Assembly: GCF_012927325.1 (NCBI RefSeq)
Contig: NZ_JABBGI010000024.1
Coordinates: 1 to 64,000 of the forward strand
Direction of reading: 5' to 3'
DNA length: 64,000 bases
Origin: Chryseobacterium antibioticum
GTDB taxonomy: Bacteria > Bacteroidota > Bacteroidia > Flavobacteriales > Weeksellaceae
Positions 52,311-61,713 of the stretch are shown here, one piece after another. The translations under genes and the position numbers were made by a program. Below the pieces are notes generated by a model. That model saw only the letters and a list, made by a program, of their open reading frames with translations. It was not told the DNA's origin and made no database searches. Numbering within the stretch: position 1 is the first letter of the stretch; each line of letters begins with the position of its first letter.

Positions 52311-55300
52311 TTAGTTCCTGTTTTTTAGCAATATCCAACCTGAACGCTGTTCGAGCTTTTTACTTGCCGGATTTTCCCACTGTACTTTATACCAGTATGT
52401 GCCAGTAGCCAGATTCATCCCTTTTAAAGATCCCCTCCAGATAGCATCCGTTTTTGTTGCCTTGAAGAGTTCAGCTCCGTACCGGTCAAAGATTGATGCT
52501 GCAAAATTATTATATCCTCTAAGTCCTGAGAAATCTATCGTATCATTCACTCCATCCATATTGGGAGTGATCGCATTGCTGATCACAAAGGTGAAGTAAT
52601 CTAATGAATTACCACATTTTGCATCTTTAACCTTTACCATCAGATGGTAGTTGGTATTATTTAAAACATTATAGAATATATTGGATGCCTGCCATACCAC
52701 ACCACCATCTATAGAATATTCTAAAACGCCTCCCGTAGGATTGCTGGTTGTAATAGTAAGCACATGATTATCATAGACTACATTCGTGAACTGTGGCAGA
52801 TCCGGATTTAATAATTTCGCAGTGAAAACCTTAGAACAAACACCATTACTGATGGTAACCGAATATGTCCCAATAACATTGGTGGATATGGTTTGGGTAG
52901 TTGCTCCCGTACTCCAGAGATAGGTGTAATTTAGACCTGCCCCAGCATCTAAAATACCTGTATCTCCTGCACAGACATATACATCCTGTAATGTAGATAC
53001 AATGGCTGGTACCACTTCGATGATCACTTTTGCTGGTAAAACAGAGCTACAGCCGTTGCCTCCAAGGGCAAAAACTGAGTATTCTGTAGTCCCTGTCGGA
53101 GAAACCACCTGAGTATTTCCGTTACCAGGTAAGCCTACCCAGTTATAGGTAAATCCTCCGGTAGCAGTAAGCGTAACAGACTCTCCTGCGCATATCTTTG
53201 TTTTTGATGCAGCTATACCTGCAGTGGGCGGTCCAACTAAAACAGTAACTGTGGCTGGAGTTGCGGAAATACAGCCGTTAGCACTTACTGCAAAAACTGT
53301 GTATACTGTATTTGTCGTTGGAGAAACTACCTGGGTATTTCCGTTTCCAGGTAAACCTACCCAGTTATAGGTTACACCTCCGGAAGCTGTCAATGTTACT
53401 GATTCTCCTACACATATTCTAGGTTGTGAGGAGACAACAGTAGCTGTTGGCAGGGCCGTATTTTGTGTTACCGTAACGGCAGCTGTGTACGTACATGTCA
53501 AATTTCCAGGCTGAGATACATTAGAAACTGTAAGGGTATAAACTCCTCCTGCATTAACTACAGGATTAAGTGTATTGGCCCCTGATACAATATTTCCACC
53601 TCCTGTTGCTGCCCAGGTAATGGTAGATCCTGCCGGCACTACAGATGCTGAGGCATTTAATGTAGTTTGAGGGGTTGTACAGGTAATTTGCTGTGGTGCA
53701 GCTATAGTAAGAGTTGTTTCGGCTGTTCTCAACAATTGAAGTGAAACCACATAGTGACATCCTCCGTTTTTCACCAAAACATAAATAGTCTGATTTCCTG
53801 GCGGAGCATATGCGGTAGGCGTTGCAATAAAATTAGCATTCCCTGCAAGAGCATCAGCCTGAAGAACATAATAAGTAAAAGTAACACCGGCACCGGCAGC
53901 AGTAATCTGACTCTGGGCGGTTGTTAAATCATAGGTAAGTCCGGGCGCATAGCATTTGTGCAGTACTGCATTCTGTACAGTGATCGGTTGTGAAACTTCA
54001 ATAGTTATTGTTGCCGGGTTCTGAGATACGCATCCATTGGCTCCTACAGCAGTGACTGTATAAGTCGTGGTCGCAGTGGGAGATACGGTCTGTGTATTTC
54101 CTGTTCCCGGAAGAGCAGTCCAATTGTAAGTAGTACCTCCTGATGCTGTTAAAACAACTGATTCACCGTTACAAATCTGTATTTTGCTTGCCGTAAGCCC
54201 TGTAACAGGTGGAGCGCTGTCTCCTGTAACGGTCACATTGGCAACAGAGGTACAGATAACAGTTCCTGGCTGATAAGTATTTGATATTGTTAAGGTATAA
54301 GTTCCGGGAGCATTAATAACCGGAGTTAATGTATTTCCTCCTGAGACGATATTTCCTCCGGTAGTGGTCCAGCTAAAGACAGATCCTGTAGGATATACAG
54401 AAGCTGAAGCATCTAAAGTTGCCTGTGAACTGGCACAGGTCAATACAGGTGGTGGCAAAATAGACGCAGTTACCTGAGGTGCTTTAATCAGTTGTAATTG
54501 GGCCACCTTGGAACAGAAACCATTTTTTACCAGAACATATACCGTCTGTCCTCCCGGACTTGAGTATGTTGCCGGATTGGGAATGGTATTTGTATTTCCG
54601 GCAAGTGCATCTGCCTGATTCACATAATATGAAAACGTTGCACCCGGGGTTGTACTTATAGAAGACTGTGCTGAAGGTAAATTAAAATTTGTATTTCCTG
54701 CCGCATAACAGGCTGTTAAGGTTGCATTCTGTACGGTAGGAGAAGTTCCACCCACTACTGTAATTGTTCCTATTCCGGGACATGTATTCCCCTGAATAAA
54801 TACCTGAACGCTATATACTCCAGGCTGTGTGGCCGTATAACTTGGTCCCGTTTGGCCAGGGATAGGATTATTATTTAAAAACCATTGATAGGTAACGTTA
54901 GGAACCTGTACTGAAGCTGTAAATGTCTGAGAGGCATTGTCACACATATTGACAGAGGAAGGAAGCTGCACTCCTGCAGGATCCAAAATTTTCACACCAA
55001 TATCAAATGAACCTGCTTCCAGAAATACTGCTGAGTCGTAATTTCTATCACTAAAGTCAGCTAAAACCATTTTAAAGTGATAAGTCTGACCTGGAATTAC
55101 GGTAGCTTTAGCAGTTAGAGGGACTGTACGTCCATCAAAGTTAGTTTCAATCAATGGGTTATTGATTCCTGCAAAATAAGACGGGTTAACCGCTCCACAG
55201 CCTCCGGGAATTGCCGGGTGGATATTGGTCACACTTACTGGTCCCGCCCCTCCAGGAAGTACGGCCAGATTGGTGTAGGTAGGATCACTTGCTTTTTTTA

Positions 55301-55904
55301 ACAGTAAGGCAAATCCGTCTGATTTGGTACATGCAAACTGGAACCCAGGTGCGTATTCTTTGGATGCAAATAGGTATCTAAATGTAACTTCCGTAGAAGC
55401 TGGTACAAAATCAAATTCAATGTAGGTGGCATCTCTCAAGTCAGCAAAGTTAATACCCAAAGCGGTGGCTAAATCTGTATCTCCTAAAGTATTGATACCA
55501 TCATTTAAAAGTCCCTGATAGGTATTCCCAGCTTTTGCTGCATATCCTGTTGAAAGAATAATTCCTTTTTCAAATGGAAAACCCGTGGTTCCTTTATTGA
55601 AAAATCCCCAGCTTCTTCCGGCATCATTAACCGCTAAGTTAGGGGAAACGTTGACGTTGCTTACGTTGGAGGTAGAACAAGCTCCTCCGGATATCAGTAC
55701 ATCTTTTACAAGTTGCGTAACGCTGTAGTTAGACTCCGGATAATTGGGGGTATTTACATCTATAAACTGACCCGCTTTCATAGAAATTGCATTAGCCTTT
55801 TTTGCAGCTATCGTAGCTCTGTCTATGTTTTGAGCAAAAACAAAACTACCTATCAGTGCAAAAAATGACGCCAAAAATAAATTTCCAATCCTCCTATTTA
55901 ACAT
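52311..55904 (-). CDS. Choice-of-anchor L protein with T9SS type B tail, copy 2 (expanded)
   Basis: This 1197-residue paralogue has the same order as copies 1 and 3: signal peptide (about residues 1-25), choice-of-anchor L domain (about 60-290, NKGTTGFPFEKGIILSTGYA, GCGAVNPSYFAG), and T9SS type B tail (AITPNMDGVNDTIDFSGLRG at the start, FAASIFDRYGAELF). It is about 400 residues longer because the middle carries extra Ig-like modules of two kinds, TASGG.TYNW.GLPGNGNTQ.VSPT and a longer NIVSG.NTL.PVINAPGTYTL type. At DNA level, 53107-53180 and 53329-53402 are nearly identical and 222 bases apart. A -7 box (TATTTTTG on minus) lies at 55921-55928. Confidence 0.9.
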   Translation of the reverse strand: MLNRRIGNLFLASFFALIGSFVFAQNIDRATIAAKKANAISMKAGQFIDVNTPNYPESNYSVTQLVKDVLISGGACSTSNVSNVNVSPNLAVNDAGRSWGFFNKGTTGFPFEKGIILSTGYAAKAGNTYQGLLNDGINTLGDTDLATALGINFADLRDATYIEFDFVPASTEVTFRYLFASKEYAPGFQFACTKSDGFALLLKKASDPTYTNLAVLPGGAGPVSVTNIHPAIPGGCGAVNPSYFAGINNPLIETNFDGRTVPLTAKATVIPGQTYHFKMVLADFSDRNYDSAVFLEAGSFDIGVKILDPAGVQLPSSVNMCDNASQTFTASVQVPNVTYQWFLNNNPIPGQTGPSYTATQPGVYSVQVFIQGNTCPGIGTITVVGGTSPTVQNATLTACYAAGNTNFNLPSAQSSISTTPGATFSYYVNQADALAGNTNTIPNPATYSSPGGQTVYVLVKNGFCSKVAQLQLIKAPQVTASILPPPVLTCASSQATLDASASVYPTGSVFSWTTTGGNIVSGGNTLTPVINAPGTYTLTISNTYQPGTVICTSVANVTVTGDSAPPVTGLTASKIQICNGESVVLTASGGTTYNWTALPGTGNTQTVSPTATTTYTVTAVGANGCVSQNPATITIEVSQPITVQNAVLHKCYAPGLTYDLTTAQSQITAAGAGVTFTYYVLQADALAGNANFIATPTAYAPPGNQTIYVLVKNGGCHYVVSLQLLRTAETTLTIAAPQQITCTTPQTTLNASASVVPAGSTITWAATGGGNIVSGANTLNPVVNAGGVYTLTVSNVSQPGNLTCTYTAAVTVTQNTALPTATVVSSQPRICVGESVTLTASGGVTYNWVGLPGNGNTQVVSPTTNTVYTVFAVSANGCISATPATVTVLVGPPTAGIAASKTKICAGESVTLTATGGFTYNWVGLPGNGNTQVVSPTGTTEYSVFALGGNGCSSVLPAKVIIEVVPAIVSTLQDVYVCAGDTGILDAGAGLNYTYLWSTGATTQTISTNVIGTYSVTISNGVCSKVFTAKLLNPDLPQFTNVVYDNHVLTITTSNPTGGVLEYSIDGGVVWQASNIFYNVLNNTNYHLMVKVKDAKCGNSLDYFTFVISNAITPNMDGVNDTIDFSGLRGYNNFAASIFDRYGAELFKATKTDAIWRGSLKGMNLATGTYWYKVQWENPASKKLEQRSGWILLKNRN

Positions 55905-55920
55905 TTTATAGTATTTTAAA

Positions 55921-55928
55921 CAAAAATA
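55921..55928 (-). promoter_or_regulatory. -7 box of anchor-L copy 2 (TATTTTTG on the minus strand)
   Basis: It matches TAnnTTTG and lies 16 bases upstream of the start at 55904, the same spacing as for copy 1. Confidence 0.5.
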
Positions 55929-56030
55929 CTATTTTTTTTGATTGAAACTTAATTTAACACAATTTACATTATCATCCATACAAGTTTATTTATTCTGCAA
56001 TATAAATTCGCTTTATTTAAAGATAATAAA

Positions 56031-56056
56031 AAAGGCTGGCAATTATGCCGGCCCTT
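56031..56056 (-). terminator. Terminator of anchor-L copy 3
   Basis: AAAGGCTGGC pairs GCCGGCCCTT with a mismatch and a six-base loop; on the minus strand it runs into a T-run. Confidence 0.55.
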
Positions 56057-56076
56057 CTGTATATTACATCAAAAGA

Positions 56077-58437
56077 TTATTCGAGGTTTTTAAGAAGAAT
56101 CCATCCTGTTTTCACGGCTGTCTCTTTACTGGCAGGATCCTGATAAGTGACCTGATACCAGTAAGATGAGGTTGGCAAACGTTTTCCCTGGAAAAAGCCA
56201 TCCCAATACGGTCTGGTTTTTCCGGCTTTGAATACCTCTCTTCCGTAGCGGTCAAAAACAAGACCTTTGAAGTCTTTATAACTGCTTACTCCGCTAAAAT
56301 CAATAATATCATTAACATTATCTCCGTTTGGCGTGATCACATTCTTCATGACGAACGTAAAATATTCCAGGAATCCTACACAACTGGTGTTCTTTACTTT
56401 AACACGGATTGATATGACTGTATTTTTAGGAACATTCGAAAATACATTGGAAGCCTGCCATGTAAAGCCATTGTCTACAGAATATTCCAATGTTCCGTTA
56501 CTAGGATTGCTTGCCGTAAGAACCATAGTTCCATTATTGTTATAGTCAACTTTTATAATCTGAGGTACTCCGGCACGTATGACCTGAGTCTTAAATTCTT
56601 TGAAACATACTCCATTGCTTATCATTACGGTATATTCCCCCGGAGTTCCTACAGTAATTGCCTGGGAAGTCTCGCCTGTATTCCATTGGTAAGTATACCC
56701 GGGACCGGATCCGGCATCTAAAAGGATCATATCCCCTTCACAGATCTGTCCTCCTTTCAATGAAGACACAATAGCTGGTACTACATCAATCGTAATGGTT
56801 GCAGGTTGCAGAGATCTGCATCCTTGTGCTCCGATCGCATATACTGTATAAGTGGTCGTCTGAGTCGGGCTTACCGTCCTAATTCCTACGGTGCTGGAAG
56901 TATCTCCCCACTGATAGGTTACCCCGCCGGAAGCCGTTAATATAAGAGATTCTCCTTCACAGATTCTCAATCTCGGTGCATTAAGCTGAGCAACAGGAGT
57001 TTCTTCTCTCCTCAAGGTCAGCGTTACAATCTTACTACAGAATGCTCCGTTTGAAACTAATACATATATAACCTGTCCGTCTGTACCATTATAATTGGTG
57101 GTGTTTGTAATGAAGCTGTTATTTTGCGCCTGCGCATCAGCCTGATTTGCATAAAAACGGAATACAGCTCCAGGTGTTGTACTTATCTGCGGTTTTGCAG
57201 TTTCCAAATTAAACGTATTCAAAGTAGGAGTAGCACAGAGTTTCAGTGTTGCATTTTGAGCAACAGGAGAAGTTCCCCCTATGATGGTAATGCTGGCTTT
57301 CTGACATTCTGTTCCGCCTACAAACGTCTTTACTTCATATACTCCCGGTGAATTGGCTATATACACCGCATTTGTTGCAAAAGGGATAAATACTCCATCC
57401 TTATACCATTTATAGGTCATTCCAGGAACGGCAGATACCTGAGCTTTTAAAGTCTGTGGTGTATTATCACACATATTCAAAGTTGCTCCCAGAGGATTTC
57501 CGTTACTGTCAACGATGGTCATTCCGATGTCAAATGATCCACCCTGCAAAAAAACTGCAGAATCATAACTATTATCCACCGCATCTGCCATCACCATTTT
57601 AAAATGATAGGTCTGGCCCGGAACAACTGTAGCTACTGCCGTAAGAGGAATGGTTCTTCCTATGAAATTGGTTTCGATATTCTGAGTATTCAATCCGCCG
57701 AAGTACTGCTCATTAATGGTTTCCCCATCACACCCTACTCCCAGTGGTACAATATTAAGAACACTTACCGGTCCTGCTCCATTGGGAAGAATGGCTAAAT
57801 TTTCATAGGTTGGGTCCCCTACTTTTTTCAGAAGGAGCGCAAAACCATCCGCAAAGTTGCCACACGGAAATCCACTTGTATACTCTTCTGAAGCGAATAA
57901 GTAATTAAATTTAACCTGGTTGCTGTTTGGAACGAAATCAAATTCTAAAGACACCACATCTTTAAGGTTACCCGGAGGGTTGATAGCCGCTACCAGATCA
58001 GGATCATTCATCCCGGCTCCAGGAACGATATCGCTTAATGTAGATGCTTCCAATCCATTTCCAGCTCTTCTTGCTTTACCGGAAACAAGCACAACTCCGT
58101 CAGTAAAAGGAAAATTAGTAGTTCCTTTATGAAAATATCCCCATGCTCTTTCTGTATCTGTTGGAGGCTGATTGGGTGATATGGTTACATTGCTCACATT
58201 GGGGGCTGCGCAGACAGATCCTCCGGAAATCAGTACATTTTTTACCAGCTGATCTATGGTAAACGCGGAAGGTGCATACGTAGGTACATTTACATCAATA
58301 AATGCACCTGCTTTTTTACTCTGGATGCTAAACTTTTCGAGCTGCGGCTTTCTGTTCACTTTCTGGGAAAATGCAGAAACAGAAGCCAATAGAAACATGG
58401 TAACTAAAAAGTAATTATTCAGTCTATAACCTAACAT
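56077..58437 (-). CDS. Choice-of-anchor L protein with T9SS type B tail, copy 3
   Basis: This 786-residue protein mirrors copy 1 in length and layout: signal peptide (about residues 1-25), choice-of-anchor L domain (about 60-300, HKGTTNFPFTDGVVLVSGKA, SEEYTSGFPCGNFADGFALL, ETNFIGRTIPLTAVA), immunoglobulin-like modules and a T9SS type B tail (VITPNGDNVNDIIDFSG, FKGLVFDRYGREVF). The shared order with copies 1 and 2 shows origin by duplication. It has its own -7 box and terminator, so it is transcribed alone. Confidence 0.9.
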   Translation of the reverse strand: MLGYRLNNYFLVTMFLLASVSAFSQKVNRKPQLEKFSIQSKKAGAFIDVNVPTYAPSAFTIDQLVKNVLISGGSVCAAPNVSNVTISPNQPPTDTERAWGYFHKGTTNFPFTDGVVLVSGKARRAGNGLEASTLSDIVPGAGMNDPDLVAAINPPGNLKDVVSLEFDFVPNSNQVKFNYLFASEEYTSGFPCGNFADGFALLLKKVGDPTYENLAILPNGAGPVSVLNIVPLGVGCDGETINEQYFGGLNTQNIETNFIGRTIPLTAVATVVPGQTYHFKMVMADAVDNSYDSAVFLQGGSFDIGMTIVDSNGNPLGATLNMCDNTPQTLKAQVSAVPGMTYKWYKDGVFIPFATNAVYIANSPGVYEVKTFVGGTECQKASITIIGGTSPVAQNATLKLCATPTLNTFNLETAKPQISTTPGAVFRFYANQADAQAQNNSFITNTTNYNGTDGQVIYVLVSNGAFCSKIVTLTLRREETPVAQLNAPRLRICEGESLILTASGGVTYQWGDTSSTVGIRTVSPTQTTTYTVYAIGAQGCRSLQPATITIDVVPAIVSSLKGGQICEGDMILLDAGSGPGYTYQWNTGETSQAITVGTPGEYTVMISNGVCFKEFKTQVIRAGVPQIIKVDYNNNGTMVLTASNPSNGTLEYSVDNGFTWQASNVFSNVPKNTVISIRVKVKNTSCVGFLEYFTFVMKNVITPNGDNVNDIIDFSGVSSYKDFKGLVFDRYGREVFKAGKTRPYWDGFFQGKRLPTSSYWYQVTYQDPASKETAVKTGWILLKNLE

Positions 58438-58453
58438 TTTATAATTGTTTGTT

Positions 58454-58461
58454 CAAATGTA
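58454..58461 (-). promoter_or_regulatory. -7 box of anchor-L copy 3 (TACATTTG on the minus strand)
   Basis: An exact TAnnTTTG match 16 bases upstream of the ATG at 58437, the same spacing as in copies 1 and 2. The 58462-58598 part holds no gene. Confidence 0.55.
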
Positions 58462-58598
58462 GCAAAAATATCATTAAAAACCATCTTCTTTAACCACATT
58501 GAAATAATTTACCACCCATATTCATAATAAATATATTTTATAATTAAATATTCCACAAAAATAGTAGAGTTACATTTTGAACTTAAAAAACGGCAAAA

Positions 58599-58630
58599 AA
58601 ACAGATCGGTTCATTCGTACCGATCTGTTT
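58599..58630 (-). terminator. Terminator of the heptad-repeat membrane protein gene
   Basis: A perfect 12-base stem (AAACAGATCGGT / ACCGATCTGTTT) with an eight-base loop and a following T-run (A-run on the plus strand). Confidence 0.88.
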
Positions 58631-58672
58631 TTATATTATTACGATAATCATTCAATTATCTAGTCTTTTCCA

Positions 58673-59203
58673 TTATTCTTTTTTCAGCTGCTCTATTTCT
58701 GTCTGAAGCTGGCTGATAATATCTTTTAGTGCTTTGATCTCGTTTTTATTGGAGTTTACATTGCTTTTAAGTATCACATTCTTAGCTCTTTCATTATTAT
58801 CTTCGTCATCTTCATCCTCGTTGATTTCTTCGATATCTTCCTGAATATCTTCAATATCTTCATTGATTTCTTCAATGTCCTCACTAATCTCTTCGATATC
58901 TTCCTGAATGTCTTCAATATCTTCACTGATCTCCTCGATATCTTCCTGGATATCTTCAATTTTCTCATGACTTTTATTAACGGACATCTGAATGAAAATA
59001 GCAAGATAAATGGCTTCCAGCGAAACAACAGTTGTAAGAATCAGAAGCATTTTGTCAAACTCAACAAGATTGAGCATGGGCAAAAGAAATGATGTAATAA
59101 AGAATAATGTATGAACGATAAGTGAAGGAATAGAACCTACCCACCACGTAATACCGTTTGCTATTTTTTCTAAGACTTCTGTTTTTTCGTTTTCTTTTTT
59201 CAT
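58673..59203 (-). CDS. Two-helix membrane protein with acidic heptad-repeat coiled coil
   Basis: This 176-residue protein has two transmembrane helices (about residues 24-46 and 52-75), then seven consecutive heptads at residues 82-130 (IEDIQED, IEEISED and variants) with isoleucine at positions a and d, a perfect acidic coiled coil. The DNA is a tandem repeat of 21 bases (58814-58960). The tail (about 145-176) forms a second coiled coil ending SQLQTEIEQLKK. The two-helix start is loosely like DUF1003/low-affinity iron permease-type proteins, but I would not assign a family. The coiled coil should face the cytoplasm. Function is unknown. Confidence 0.75.
   Translation of the reverse strand: MKKENEKTEVLEKIANGITWWVGSIPSLIVHTLFFITSFLLPMLNLVEFDKMLLILTTVVSLEAIYLAIFIQMSVNKSHEKIEDIQEDIEEISEDIEDIQEDIEEISEDIEEINEDIEDIQEDIEEINEDEDDEDNNERAKNVILKSNVNSNKNEIKALKDIISQLQTEIEQLKKE
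58814..58960. repeat. In-frame 21-base tandem repeat (seven units)
   Basis: Seven imperfect units of 21 bases encode seven heptads of the coiled coil above; alternate units (IEDIQED / IEEISED) also form a 42-base period. Length changes would keep the reading frame. Confidence 0.85.
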
Positions 59204-59214
59204 CCTTTCCTGTG

Positions 59215-59985
59215 TTATAAGAGTTCTTTGGTCACTCCGAGTCCAAATAGTGCAAAATCATATTTAGCCGGATCATTTTCATCAAATTTTCTAATGGCTG
59301 CATCCAGTTCCTCTACGGTTTTCCAGTCATTCTGCTTTCTGGAAACCAAGCCGAGCTTTCTCGAAATATTCCCCGTATGTACATCCAGAGGAATCGATAA
59401 ATGTTTCTGGTCTATATTTTCCCAAATACCAAAATCTACGCCATGTTTGTCTTTTCGTACCATCCATCGCAAGAACATAATAATCCTTTTGGATGAAGAG
59501 TTTTTGTAAGGCGAACTGATGTGTTTATGACTTCTGTGTTTCTCAACTTCCAGAAAGTTATTCCTGAATCTTTCAATAGCATGAAAGAAATTGGTTTCCT
59601 TATCTTTTACGGTAAATAAATTTTCCAGACTTTCATTTTCTTTGTACACCTTATTGAACTGCTTGATGAAGTAAGCAAAATCCTGGCCGTTAAAAGTTCT
59701 GTGGATACTTTTGTCCTGAAGAATTTCCAAATCTTTTTCGGAATAATTCAGTACAAAATCGTAAGGAGAATTTCCCATGACATCCAGCATCTTATCAGCA
59801 GATTTGATGATTGACTTCCGGTTTCCCCACGAAATAGTGGCCGCCAGAAAACCGGCAATCTCTATATCCTGTTTTAAAGTAAAGCGATGGGGGATCTGTA
59901 TTGGGTCATCTTCAATGAAGTCTGGACTATTGTATTGATCTGCTTTTTCGTTCAAAAAGCTTTTTAATTCTTCAAAATTAAGCAT
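59215..59985 (-). CDS. TIGR02757 (DUF2400) family protein
   Basis: This 256-residue protein matches TIGR02757: DDPIQIPHRFTLKQDIEIAG, SWGNRKSIIKSADKM, GQDFAYFIKQFN and CT region HLSIPLDVHTGNISRKLGL, a segment with the look of helix-hairpin-helix DNA-glycosylase relatives. The molecular role is not established. The ATG at 59985 was preferred over a TTG at 59997. It overlaps the rnz stop by 8 bases, so it is coupled to rnz. Confidence 0.88.
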   Translation of the reverse strand: MLNFEELKSFLNEKADQYNSPDFIEDDPIQIPHRFTLKQDIEIAGFLAATISWGNRKSIIKSADKMLDVMGNSPYDFVLNYSEKDLEILQDKSIHRTFNGQDFAYFIKQFNKVYKENESLENLFTVKDKETNFFHAIERFRNNFLEVEKHRSHKHISSPYKNSSSKRIIMFLRWMVRKDKHGVDFGIWENIDQKHLSIPLDVHTGNISRKLGLVSRKQNDWKTVEELDAAIRKFDENDPAKYDFALFGLGVTKELL

Positions 59986-60907
59986 ACAGGTTTTCAATTT
60001 TTACGCTTTCCAAAGCTTTCGGTAGATAGCTATTGGGAAAAACATTTCTGGCTTCATCCGTAAATACAGTAAGGTCTGCATATCGATTCGAAAAATGTCC
60101 CAGAATAAGTTTTCCTACTTCTGCTTTTTGGGCAATCGTTGCAGCTTCCAAAGCGGTTGAATGTCCGGTATAATCGGCCATTTCTTTCAGATCATGCAGG
60201 AATGTGGATTCATGATAGAGAACCGTTACATTTTTAATAATCGGAAGTATACTTTCGAGATAACGGGTATCGCTGCAGAAAGCATAGGAAACGGGAGGTG
60301 CCGGGTCAAGAGTCAGTACTTCATTTTTAAGAACGTAACCATCGCTCAGCACAACATCTTTTCCGGCCTTTATATTGTGATAATCACAGGATTCTATTTC
60401 GCTGTACTTGGCTATTTCCTTCATGTTCAAGTGTCTGTCTTTCGGTTTTTCTTTAAAAAGGTAACCGTTACAGTATATTCTGTGATCCAAAGGAATGGTA
60501 TATACTTCTACCCTGCTGTCTTCATAGATCATTTCGGAATAATCTTTATCCAGCTCATGATAAACCACCTCAAATCCGCGGTGTGTTTCTGTAATCTTAA
60601 AGATGGTTTCCAGCATTTTCTTGATCCCTTTGGGACCGTAGACGTGCAGAGGCATATCCCGTCCAAGCAGACGGAAAGAGGCAATAAGCCCCGGAAGGCC
60701 AAAACAATGATCCCCGTGCAGGTGCGATATAAAGATATGATTGATCTTTGAAAATCTTGCTTTTGCTTTTCTCAGCTGTACTTGCGTTCCTTCTCCACAG
60801 TCGATCAGAAAGTGTCTTTCTTCTATTTCCAAAAGCTGAGCTGTTGGCGAAGAATTAATGGTCGGAATAGCTGAATTAAAGCCTAGTATCGTTAAATAGG
60901 TACTCAA
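59978..60907 (-). CDS. rnz: Ribonuclease Z
   Basis: This 309-residue metallo-beta-lactamase-fold nuclease removes the 3' trailer of tRNA precursors. The zinc motif SHLHGDH lies at residues 61-67, with GLPGLIASFRLLGR next to it and the HSTALEAATIAQKA region and LGHFSNRY later. A TTG at 60907 is the only reasonable start: an in-frame stop lies 12 bases upstream. It begins the unit rnz - TIGR02757 on the minus strand. The gap at 60908-61055 holds no gene. Confidence 0.95.
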   Translation of the reverse strand: MSTYLTILGFNSAIPTINSSPTAQLLEIEERHFLIDCGEGTQVQLRKAKARFSKINHIFISHLHGDHCFGLPGLIASFRLLGRDMPLHVYGPKGIKKMLETIFKITETHRGFEVVYHELDKDYSEMIYEDSRVEVYTIPLDHRIYCNGYLFKEKPKDRHLNMKEIAKYSEIESCDYHNIKAGKDVVLSDGYVLKNEVLTLDPAPPVSYAFCSDTRYLESILPIIKNVTVLYHESTFLHDLKEMADYTGHSTALEAATIAQKAEVGKLILGHFSNRYADLTVFTDEARNVFPNSYLPKALESVKIENLYA

Positions 60908-61055
60908 ATCAATAGTTTATTGTAACAAATGTACGACAGAAAATCTAAACATATATTTTAGATTTAATTTTAAATACTGAAAAGCATAGGATTTTTAAAA
61001 GGACGAAAGCTGTATGGAATTGCTTAAGCTTTCTAAAAACCAGTGGCTTTTTACG

Positions 61056-61640
61056 TTATATCAATTGATCCTTTACTTTCAAAAAATCAAGGAACAGATC
61101 CAACGCCTGTTTGCGGTGACTTATCTTGTTTTTATCATCAGGATTCATTTCTGCAAAAGTTCTGTCATATCCTTCAGGGACGAATATAGGATCATATCCA
61201 AACCCTTTATGCCCCTTATTTTCTGTTAGTATATTTCCATGAACTCTTCCTTCAAAGTAGCGGGCTCCATTTTCATCATAATAGCATAAAACCGTAATGA
61301 AATATGCTTTTCTATTTTCCTCACCGTCTAATTCGCCTAAAACCTTTTCCATGTTTTTCGCAAAATCATGGTCTCCTGCATAACGTGCTGAAAAAATTCC
61401 AGGTCTGCCATCTAAGGCTTCAACTGCAAGACCGCTGTCGTCTCCCAAACTTGGAATTCCCGTTTTCTCAAAACAATATTTCGCTTTGATCAGAGCATTG
61501 GCATTAAAAGAATCGCCATCCTCTACAATCTCTTCATGAATATTATAATCTGTGAGACTTTTTACCGTAAAATCATTTCCAAGGATCTGCTGGATCTCTT
61601 CTTTTTTGTGTGTGTTGTGTGTGGCAACCAATAATTCCAT
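61056..61640 (-). CDS. Non-canonical purine NTP pyrophosphatase (RdgB/HAM1-like)
   Basis: This 194-residue housekeeping enzyme hydrolyses dITP, dXTP and related nucleotides to monophosphates. The N-terminal ELLVATHNTHKKEEIQQIL, GDDSGLAVEALDGRPG and GFGYDPIFVPEGYDRTFAEM segments are the substrate and metal sites of the family. The start at 61640 fits homologues that begin at MELLVATHN; an ATG at 61652 would add four residues and cannot be excluded. It lies alone on the minus strand between the CPBP gene and rnz. Confidence 0.94.
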   Translation of the reverse strand: MELLVATHNTHKKEEIQQILGNDFTVKSLTDYNIHEEIVEDGDSFNANALIKAKYCFEKTGIPSLGDDSGLAVEALDGRPGIFSARYAGDHDFAKNMEKVLGELDGEENRKAYFITVLCYYDENGARYFEGRVHGNILTENKGHKGFGYDPIFVPEGYDRTFAEMNPDDKNKISHRKQALDLFLDFLKVKDQLI

Positions 61641-61713
61641 ATCTATATTCATTTTTGCTCAATTCGTTTTTGTCCGTACATCTTGTTGCGGCTAATCCTA
61701 TTTCTGTTTTGTA

